From the NCBI GenBank assembly GCA_943704525.1, contig CALSCQ010002831.1:1-11170 (forward strand): a stretch of 11,170 bases of DNA, written 5' to 3'. This document shows positions 1-6,175 of this stretch, one piece after another. A program made the translations under genes and the position numbers. Origin of the DNA: Pigoraptor vietnamica (lineage: Eukaryota; Opisthokonta; Filasterea). The first letter of the stretch is position 1. Every line of letters begins with the position of its first letter. The notes beneath the pieces were generated by a model. It was not told where the DNA came from, made no database searches, and worked only from the letters and a program-made list of their open reading frames with translations.

Positions 1-61
1 CCGCGCGTAATGCGTGTATTTTTTTTTTTTTTTTTGTGTGTGTGTGTGTGTGCGTGCGTGC

Positions 62-94
<33 letters not shown>

Positions 95-190
95 GTCGCG
101 CGTGTGTGCGCGTGTGTGGTAGTGCGTGTGTGCGCGCGCTGGGGAGCACTGTTTTGTGTGACTAACAGGGACGTAAACGTCACTTCACAG
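1..190 (+). other. 3' part of an intron of the first gene (5' end outside window)
   Basis: The segment ends in a branch-point-like CTAAC (about 161-165) and the acceptor CACTTCACAG at 181-190. Immediately after it the sequence becomes GC-rich coding sequence in the frame of the large downstream reading frame. The first coding codon is split: bases 191-192 complete a codon begun in an upstream exon that is not in the window. The intron body is T17 followed by a GT/GC-GT repeat. That the gene continues upstream is inference, supported because the downstream protein lacks a start and a signal peptide. Confidence 0.75.
19..138 (+). repeat. T17 tract followed by (GT)n microsatellite
   Basis: A run of 17 T (19-35) leads into an almost uninterrupted GT repeat with GCGT interruptions to about 138. 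It lies inside the intron that ends at 190, so the pre-mRNA carries U17 followed by a GU repeat. The predicted translation (alternating Cys, Val, Arg) is an artefact of the repeat and not coding. Confidence 0.95.
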
Positions 191-3100
191 CCATCGTTCC
201 CATTCCCGCGAACAACGTTGCGGCCCTCGTCCTCACCTCGCCTTCGTTCCCGCTTGACACGACCGTCGGCCTGTACCTCGACGCCTCCCCTTCGCCAAAC
301 GGCAATGCGACGATGAGCGTCTCGCCCGTCGGTTCGCAGGTATCGGTGGACGACTCGCCGGTCGTCTTCACGGAAGACAACTACGACTACACTGCCAACG
401 TGGCCGTCGTCGTCGCGGACGGCTCGTCCGCTGGGGCGGTTTCGTTTGTGTCCGTGACGGGCGACCCGGTCTACCCGCTTACCATCCCCATAATCGCCCT
501 GGCCGGTGAGGAAGCGCAGCCCACAACGGTTTCGTCGTGCATGGATGTGCAATGCCCTGTGCGCGCCTCTGTTCTGCGCCCTCTGATGCATCGCGTGCTT
601 GCTTATTCTCCCCGCACAGAGAACGAGGCGCTGCCGCGTCCCTTCTTCCTCGACACGGGCAGCGCGTCCGTGTCCCCGATCGTGTCGTCCCTCAGTGGCC
701 AGAAAACCTTCTTCGTCGCCAAGATCCCCGGTGGCCTCGGCATCGTCGTGTACAACAGCAACTACGGAATCGCGCAGCTCGTCTCTGTCGCGGACGATCC
801 CGGCGACAGCTGGGGCCCGCTGAGCGTGCCCGTGACGGTGAGCGCGCCGTGCGTGTCAGCCGACGGGCGCTATGTGGCGTTCGAGAGCGACGCCGTGACC
901 GTAAGGGACTCGGGTGTGGAGAACACGGCGCGTGTGAGCCTCGTCTACATAGTGGACCTCGTCGCGGATATCACGGTGATGGCGTGCCGCCTGCCCAACG
1001 GGACGGTACCGACCACGTACGGGTGCCACCTGTACCCTGGCGCGATGAGCGCGGACGGCACGCTTCTCGTCATGTCGTCGCAGGAGCCCCTCGTCAATTA
1101 CGTCGATCTCTCGGCCGGCGTCTCACAGGTGTTCGTCTACGACGTCCAGGACGCTTCGATCGACATCGTCACTGTGGGCGACGGCCCGGGTGACCTTGCG
1201 TCGGACATGGCGGCGATAAGCGCCGACGGGACGACGGTTGTGTTCCGCACACTCGCGACAAACTTGATTGTACGCGACGAGCCAGATCTCGTGGCCGTGA
1301 TGGTTTACAACATGGACGAAGAGGCGTTTGCTGAGCTTCCCTACGAGCACACGTTTAACCGCTTCACGTCGGACGTCTTCGATCTGTCGATCAACTCGAA
1401 CGGCAACGTGGTGGCGTACGTCGTTTCACTCGAAGTGAGCCCCAGCTACGGCAAAATGTCGTGCCTCGGGTTCAATCGCGAGGACGAGACTGTCTTTGCC
1501 ATCACAAATCTCGACTTTGGGACTGCCGAATGCTCGCGCGTGTCGACGACGCCCGACGGGAAGATGTTTGGCGTGACGCTGACGCTGAACGGCGCTTCAT
1601 CCGCGGCGCTCGCGTTTAATAACCCGGAGATTGACAGCAACGACTATTTCAAGGCCGACTTCGAGGTGCTCGGCAGCAGCACGTTCGAGTCGCCGCCGTA
1701 TGTGACGGTGACTCCGAACCAGGACTACGTGCTGTTCCACTCTGCCTCCCCTGTCGGCAGCGACGTTCCGTCGTGGGACGAGTACGCGCGGGAGGACGCC
1801 GTGTACCTCCTTCTGGGCCAGTCGGCCAACATGGGCACGCTCAGCCAGTCGGTCGATATCTGCCACTACCTCGACTACCAGGCGGACGACGTGTGCACGC
1901 CGGAAATCGACAACATCATCATTGCGCAGGAGGTGTCGTCCGGCGGCTACGTGACGATCGGCGAGGCGCTTTCGGTCACCGTGTCGGTCAAACTGCCGAA
2001 GAGTGCGACGACGGTGACGGTGTCGCTCAGCATGCCGCCCATCGCCAACAACCCGGTTTTCGTCAGCAGCGACGCTATCATCACGAACGCAGACGAGCGC
2101 ATCTCGCTCATGTCCTTCGACAAGACTACTGGGGGGACGACGTCGATCACGCTCACGCTGACCGTGTACAACTCCCTTCTCGACGGGGAGGACAGCGAGG
2201 ACAGCCTCATGAACATCAAGTTCTACGCTCGCGTGGTTGACCACGAGAGCATCACGGACGGACAGACGCTGACGCTCACTGTCACGGCGGCGAGCGGGCA
2301 GTACTCGACGTCGGTTCCAATGGCGCTAATCGTGGTCGAACCGGCCATCGACCTCCTGCTGAGCGAGCTGCCGCCCGTGTTGGCCGTCGGCACCGCGACG
2401 CCCCTCGTCGCGACGATGACCTTCGGGCCTTATCCCGAGGACGCACCCGTTCTGCCCATCTACTACATGCGCCTGCGAGTGTATCACTCGGACGGGACGG
2501 ACCTGGATTTTGAGGGCGCGACGCTCGACGTGGACCCGACGGCGACGGACTTGTTTATCGACTTGCTCACGGACACCAGTATCGACAACGACGTCGTGTC
2601 CAACTTTAGCCTGGAAGCGCTGGCGACGCGCGAAGGCAACGTGAGCGTGCGCGCCGTGTTGACGTACAGCAACCTCGCCGATGGCGGTCGGCGGTACCGA
2701 CTAGTGAGATCGGCCAATTCGAAGGTTGTGACGTCGAGCGCTTACGGGCGCGTCATGGTCGACGCCGCGCGGCGGACGATTATGGCGCATCCCTCTGGGT
2801 ACATCGTCGCGTGCACGTGGTTCGGCCTTTCCACAGACGGCTGCTTCCGCATGAACAAGGACGGCTCGAATGTCCGGCGGCTCGGCAACGACGCCATCGC
2901 CATCCATGGCGTTACCACGGACGGGACACTCGTCGCCGTCTCTCGCGGCGCGCAAGCGTACATTGCGTCACTCGACAACGGCGCCACTTGGGTAACCATT
3001 GACTACGACGAGCTGCAGTACTGGGGAGAGCTGTGGCTCGGGCGGCCCGTGGCGGATACTGTGAACGACGACCCCGACGGCCACGTATTACTTACGTACT

Positions 3101-3348
3101 TCGATGACTCGCAGTTTGCTGGTGAGTGTGTTGAGTCGTTGCCCTCCGCTGAAGTGGCAGTGGTCAATAAGCATGCGTTTGAGATGACGAGCAAGAGTAG
3201 ATCATGGAGATCTTTTCGTTTTTGCCTCGCATCAAGTGCCTTCTCTAACAGCGTGCCTTTGTCCTCAGTGACGTCGTCAAACATCTACTACCGGGACGAC
3301 GCCGAGTCTTCATGGCAGATCATCTCGTCGTGGGACTGCGGCTGCTAA
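191..3348 (+). CDS. Large PD40/TolB-type beta-propeller protein, 3' exons (5' partial)
   Basis: Proposed exons are 191-505, 620-3121 and 3269-3348 (TAA 3346-3348), giving 964 visible residues after a split first codon. The N-terminal part holds a Calx-beta-like strand (VVFTEDNYDYTANVAVVV, about 358-411). Six PD40-like motifs follow: SADGRYVAFES (about 856), SADGTLLVMSS (1048), SADGTTVVFRT (1219), NSNGNVVAYVV (1393), TPDGKMFGVTL (1549) and TPNQDYVLFHS (1711), consistent with a six-bladed TolB-like propeller. Thr/Ser/Val-rich beta-sandwich-like segments span about 1930-2700. A canonical Asp-box, SLDNGATW, sits at 2968-2991. No transmembrane helix is visible and the protein ends CGC. Such repeats are common in secreted proteins, so an extracellular role is inferred; no ligand or enzyme activity can be assigned. 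The signal peptide, if any, lies upstream of the window. Confidence 0.85.
506..619 (+). other. Intron inside the propeller gene (114 nt, multiple of 3)
   Basis: Donor GTGAGG at 506; acceptor CTTATTCTCCCCGCACAG ending at 619. Splicing joins codon G+AG, giving IALAENEALPRP. The unspliced translation of this stretch is Cys/Met/Arg-rich and unlike the flanking beta-rich protein. The length is 38 codons with no stop, so retention would keep the frame, which is why a simple reading-frame scan reads straight through it. Confidence 0.75.
3122..3268 (+). other. Second intron of the propeller gene (147 nt, multiple of 3)
   Basis: Strong donor GTGAGTGT at 3122. CTAAC branch-like sequence at about 3245 and acceptor GTGCCTTTGTCCTCAG ending at 3268. 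Splicing gives DDSQFAVTSSNIYYRDD, removing a Lys/Ser/Arg-rich stretch unlike the rest of the protein. As with the previous intron, it is stop-free and a multiple of three. Confidence 0.85.
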
Positions 3349-3387
3349 AGCCCAGGACATCGCCGCTCGTTTTGCGTTCGCGTTTAC

Positions 3388-3402
3388 TTTTTTTTTTTTT
3401 TT
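3388..3402 (+). repeat. T15 homopolymer downstream of the propeller gene
   Basis: Fifteen consecutive T, 40 nt after the TAA at 3346-3348, followed by TTGTAAC and AGTAACTAATG further on. It could lie in the 3'UTR or cleavage region, but no standard polyadenylation hexamer is present. Confidence 0.9.
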
Positions 3403-3471
3403 CCCGCTCTGCAGCGTGTTGCGTGAAGCGTTTTTTTGCAGGGGTTGTAACGCGCAAGTAACTAATGCAAA

Positions 3472-3954
3472 TTGACCGAGTTCTCGCTTCGTTTGTTGGA
3501 GCACGTGACCGATCTTCAAAAATCAAAACAACGCGGAAAAAAAGTCGAATATTATGCGAAAATTGCCCACGCAAAAATATTTATTACGCATAGTGAATGT
3601 ATGGACTTTGATTTATTTTGCGAGTGGGCAACGGCCCAGCCCTCTTTTATTTTTAGCAAATTGGCGTTGGCAAAGGAGAGGACGGTGAGTGTCCCCCTTT
3701 CTGCTGTGCCCACACGCGCATCCATCCCTCTCTCGCCTTCTCTCGCGCAGTGTGCCGTGTGCGCTGGGGGCAGAGGGCAGTGCGGTCCGGTGGAAGACTC
3801 TGTCGAGGTTTCGGAGAGAGCTTGCGACGTGTTGGACGCCGTGAAAGAAATTGAGTCTGTGTGGGTTGGTGTTTCAATTTGTCGCGTATTGCCGCATCGT
3901 GTCCGACTTTCCCTTTGCGAAATCGGACTGGTGTGTATTGGAGACTCTGTGTAG
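3472..3954 (+). CDS. Doubtful spliced reading frame in AT-rich intergenic DNA
   Basis: An open frame from ATG 3472 to the stop before 3955 runs across the AT-rich island. Inside it a 66-nt segment, 3685-3750, has a strong donor (GTGAGTGT) and a pyrimidine-rich acceptor (TCTCTCGCGCAG). Its removal keeps the frame (phase 0), leaving about 138 residues. I recognise no family. Composition is unlike the neighbouring GC-rich genes, and the opposite strand is also open over much of this stretch, which weakens the case. It may simply be noncoding 5' exons of the Rab transcript, or chance. Confidence 0.15.
   Translation: MTEFSLRLLEHVTDLQKSKQRGKKVEYYAKIAHAKIFITHSECMDFDLFCEWATAQPSFIFSKLALAKERTVSVPLSAVPTRASIPLSPSLAQCAVCAGGRGQCGPVEDSVEVSERACDVLDAVKEIESVWVGVSICRVLPHRVRLSLCEIGLVCIGDSV
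3563..3631. repeat. Inverted repeat, 14-bp arms, in AT-rich island
   Basis: The left arm TTGCCCACGCAAAA (3563-3576) and right arm TTTTGCGAGTGGGCAA (3616-3631) are reverse complements apart from an AG insertion in the right arm. About 39 nt of AT-rich sequence separates them. It could fold as a hairpin, be a two-sided protein site, or be the end pair of a decayed MITE-like element. No flanking target duplication was identified. Confidence 0.7.
3685..3750 (+). other. Candidate 66-nt intron upstream of the Rab gene
   Basis: GTGAGTGTCCCCC at the 5' border and CCCTCTCTCGCCTTCTCTCGCGCAG-type pyrimidine-rich sequence at the 3' border (ending 3750) match the introns in this window, though it is shorter than those (81-246 nt). 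It may belong to a 5'UTR or to an unrecognised transcript. Confidence 0.4.
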
Positions 3955-4474
3955 GCAGCGTGGCACTTTGGTGGGGAGTCTCGTTGTATAAGGGGGGAGA
4001 GAAAGGGAGCAGGCAAGGGTGCATCGTGCAATGTGTGTTCGTGTCAGCTGTTTCGTGTAAATGTTTGGTTGGGTGTGCGCGCAGCGACGCGCTGTCGACT
4101 CTTCTGTAGAAAGTCTGTGGAGAGCGCGTTGCGGAGTTCACGTCTGTGCTGCGGACCGCTTGTCGTTTCGAAGTGCTTTTCCTCCACCTTCGTTTGCGTT
4201 CGTCTGATAATTTTCCGCCCGTCGTTGTGACTTCCTCTCCACAGAACTACATCGCCGCGCGAGCGTCCCTGCGCCTCTGTTGCAACCGCGGTGCTTAGTG
4301 CGCACGTGCGTGCCTGGTGATTTGCGGCGGCCGTGCGCGTTTGCACGGATCGCTCTGTCGCGCCGCTGCCGCGTTCGAATTCGTCTCCTTCCGCTTCCTT
4401 TTATATTTCCGTCGCGGCGCAAGGTGGGCTTTTGGACAGCCTCCGTGGGGCGTTGGGCGTGGTTTGCGAGTGGA

Positions 4475-4488
4475 GGGGGGGGGGGGGG
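4475..4488 (+). repeat. G14 homopolymer
   Basis: Fourteen consecutive G about 490 nt upstream of the Rab start codon. Such runs are length-unstable and can be mis-called in assemblies. No coding role is apparent. Confidence 0.9.
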
Positions 4489-4754
4489 CGTCGGTTTGAA
4501 TGCTTTGGTCGCTCGGGTGTCGTTTTGCATTATCGTCGGTCGTGATTGGTCTTTGATGGGCGCATAATCTGGCTTGCCTTGTCCTCCATCGAGCGCGTGG
4601 GGCAGAGGGGCGACGAGGGGAGGAGGGTTTTGTGCGAGGGAAGCTGTGGGCGTTGCGTAGGGGTGTGCGTTTTATGCCGTGATGTGTGCGTGTTCACTGT
4701 CCGTCAGTACGGCTATTTATGGTAGTGATGGCCAGTTGTGGCCAGTTATCCTTC

Positions 4755-4800
4755 ATACACACACGCACGCACACAAACACAGACGCACTGCGCGCGCACA
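4755..4800 (+). repeat. CA-rich simple repeat upstream of Rab
   Basis: Interrupted CA/CGCA repeat. If the Rab transcript includes this stretch, the repeat would be CA on the sense strand, unlike the GT-sense repeats in the introns. Just before it, TGGCCAGTT occurs twice in a 10-nt tandem (4729-4737 and 4739-4747). Confidence 0.85.
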
Positions 4801-4812
4801 CCTCTCCGCGCC

Positions 4813-4819
4813 TATATAT
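4813..4819 (+). promoter_or_regulatory. TATA-like sequence upstream of Rab
   Basis: TATATAT within CCTATATATGCG, about 160 nt before the Rab ATG, in GC-rich surroundings. Position and composition are compatible with a core promoter element. No initiator or transcript data can be read from the sequence, and an alternative upstream promoter in the AT-rich island is equally possible. Confidence 0.25.
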
Positions 4820-4905
4820 GCGTGCATGGAGGCTCGAACGGCCATTCGTGCTTTGATGCTGGGTCGGCCCTCTGCGACGCCACGCTCCCTTTTGTGTGTG
4901 TGTCA

Positions 4906-4906
4906 G
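4906..4906 (+). promoter_or_regulatory. Possible 3' splice site in the Rab leader
   Basis: CCCTTTTGTGTGTGTGTCAG ends here, 71 nt before the Rab ATG. It resembles the GT-rich acceptor of the Rab coding intron (ending 5240). If used, the last 5'UTR exon begins at 4907 and contains the upstream in-frame ATG at 4918. No donor can be assigned with confidence. Confidence 0.3.
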
Positions 4907-4977
4907 CACATCTGACAATGAATCCCCCGTGCACGTGTTGCCGCCGCTGCAGCGCTGCGAACGTTGCGAGCGCTTCC

Positions 4978-5201
4978 ATGGGCACCAAGGCGTACGACTA
5001 CCTCTTCAAGCTGCTCTTGATTGGCGACAGCGGCGTCGGCAAGACATGCGTCCTCTTCCGCTTTTCGGACGATGCCTTCAACTCGACATTCATATCCACA
5101 ATAGGTGGGGTGCCCTGCTTGTGTGTCACGGCTATTTTCGACTGCATGCGACGTCTCGCGGGCGCATTTTGTGCGCGGGCTCTTTCGGCTTACACGCGCG
5201 C

Positions 5202-5232
<31 letters not shown>

Positions 5233-5746
5233 GTTTGCAGGTATTGACTTTAAGATCAGGACCATCGACCTCGATGGCAAGAAGATCAAGCTTCAGATTT
5301 GGGACACTGCCGGGCAAGAGCGATTCCGCACGATCACGACGGCGTACTACCGCGGCGCGATGGGCATTCTCCTCGTGTACGACATTACGCAAGACAAGAC
5401 GTTTGACAACATCAAGAATTGGATCCGGAACATTGAGCAGCACGCCGCGGAAGACGTCGAGAAGATGATCCTCGGCAATAAGTGCGACATGGAGGACAAG
5501 CGCATGGTGACGAAGGACCGCGGCCAGAAGCTCGCCGACGAGTACGGGATCAAGTTTCTCGAGACGAGCGCCAAGGCCAACATCAACGTCGAGGAGGCGT
5601 TTATGACGATTGCGCGCGACATTAAGAAGAAGATGGACAACAAATCGACAGCAACGCCCGCCGGCAATAAGTCGACGGTCAGCGTGAAGCCGTCGCAGGC
5701 CAACCAACCGAAGAAGACGGGCGGCTTCTCGTGCAGCCTCCTTTGA
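4978..5746 (+). CDS. RAB8: Rab8-type small GTPase
   Basis: Exons 4978-5104 and 5241-5746 encode 210 residues, the usual Rab length. Rab8 drives post-Golgi exocytic vesicle traffic to the plasma membrane and, in ciliated cells, ciliary membrane delivery. Visible motifs: P-loop GDSGVGKT (16-23), switch I with NSTFISTIG (Thr41), WDTAGQE (63-69, Gln68), NKCD (about 122-125), ETSAKA near 150 and a C-terminal CSLL prenylation box (207-210). [15 protein letters not shown]-type N-terminus, [11 protein letters not shown] and NWIRNIE match the Rab8/RabE group rather than Rab1 or Rab11. The start was chosen because [11 protein letters not shown] aligns with the family start. An in-frame ATG at 4918, with better -3 context (A), would add 20 residues containing CTCCRRC. 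The gene is intact. Confidence 0.97.
5105..5240 (+). other. Rab intron (136 nt) with GT repeat next to acceptor
   Basis: Donor GTGGGGTGCC at 5105; acceptor TTTTGTTTGCAG ending at 5240. It splits the Gly codon after STI (G+GT), restoring the family sequence [11 protein letters not shown]. An uninterrupted GT repeat runs 5202-5229 and stops 11 nt before the acceptor, where the pyrimidine tract would normally lie. Confidence 0.97.
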
Positions 5747-6106
5747 GCGCGTCGCTCGCTCGCCGTCGTCGCGTGTGCGTGCGGCATGTGACGCGGGGAT
5801 GTGGGCGCGGTGGCTGTCGCCGGTGCCGCCCATTGATGTGTCTGGTGTCGGCGAGGCCCGTTCGCATCGCCGCGTGCCGTGCGTCGCTGCTGCGCAATAC
5901 CGTGCCTGTGACTCTGCGGCACGTGCTCTTGTCCAAGGTTCTCTGTCCGTGTGATTGTATTTCTATACGTTTTGGCCCTGCGTTGAGCGTGCGTGTGCTC
6001 GGGCCGCGTTGTGTCTCGGATTGCGCTCTCGTCGAATGAAACGACAAACACCCACAGCTCCGTGCCAGTTGTATGTTTTTATGAGTATTTTGACTTTTCT
6101 TTGGTT
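5747..6106. other. Convergent intergenic region, 3' ends of Rab and GON4L-like genes
   Basis: The Rab stop (5744-5746, + strand) and the proposed stop of the minus-strand gene (6107-6109) face each other across 360 nt. GC-rich near Rab, more AT-rich towards 6050-6106. On the minus strand CATAAAAACAT (about 6078-6088) is the only poly(A)-signal-like sequence seen. No gene is evident inside. The two 3'UTRs may overlap. Confidence 0.65.
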
Positions 6107-6175
6107 TCAGCCAGCGCGCTTTTGGGCTCGGAACGCTTCTTGCAGCCTCTTGAGCTCGGCAAATCGCGCCGCGAC
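6107..6175 (-). other. Terminal coding exon of the GON4L-like gene
   Basis: After an acceptor GCATTCGCATTCGTGCACAG (ending 6176), 22 codons read VAARFAELKRLQEAFRAQKR plus AG, then TGA at 6109-6107. Joined to KTTAQ at the end of the preceding exon (6325) in phase 0, this completes the last helix of the C-terminal SANT/Myb-like domain in the pattern seen in animal GON4L (KT-x-A-x-V-x-x-RF-x-EL). The intron (6324-6176, 149 nt) has donor GTGTGTGTGAGG. Reading straight through the donor instead gives VCVRLLGW and a stop at about 6247, a poorer match. Confidence 0.88.

Larger units (their letters stand above)
3349..4977. other. 1.6-kb intergenic / 5'-untranslated region without a recognised gene
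   Basis: No family-recognisable protein is seen on either strand; the open frames are low-complexity or frame shadows. The stretch contains a T15 run (3388-3402), an AT-rich island (about 3520-3665) with an inverted repeat, splice-like signals (donor 3685/acceptor 3750, acceptors at 4244 and 4906), a G14 run (4475-4488), a CA-rich repeat (4755-4800) and TATA-like sequence (4813-4819). It most likely holds the 3' end of the upstream gene and the promoter plus possibly spliced 5'UTR of the Rab gene. No AATAAA was found after the upstream stop codon. Confidence 0.6.

Noticed and set aside
14-316. Cys/Val-rich reading frame at the window start
   Set aside because: Product of the GT repeat inside an intron; the real exon begins at 191 in another frame.
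1597-2244. 215-residue minus-strand frame inside the propeller gene
   Set aside because: His/Arg/Asp-rich antisense shadow with no family features; the plus strand has clear repeat motifs.
4360-4395. GTTCGAATTC resembling a tRNA T-arm
   Set aside because: No matching acceptor stem, anticodon arm or D-arm could be found around it.
4896-5468. 190-residue frame overlapping the Rab gene in another phase
   Set aside because: It reads through the GT-repeat intron and is a frame shadow of Rab exon 2, which has near-complete family identity in the true frame.
5132-5833. 233-residue minus-strand frame across Rab exon 2
   Set aside because: Antisense shadow of a highly conserved Rab exon.
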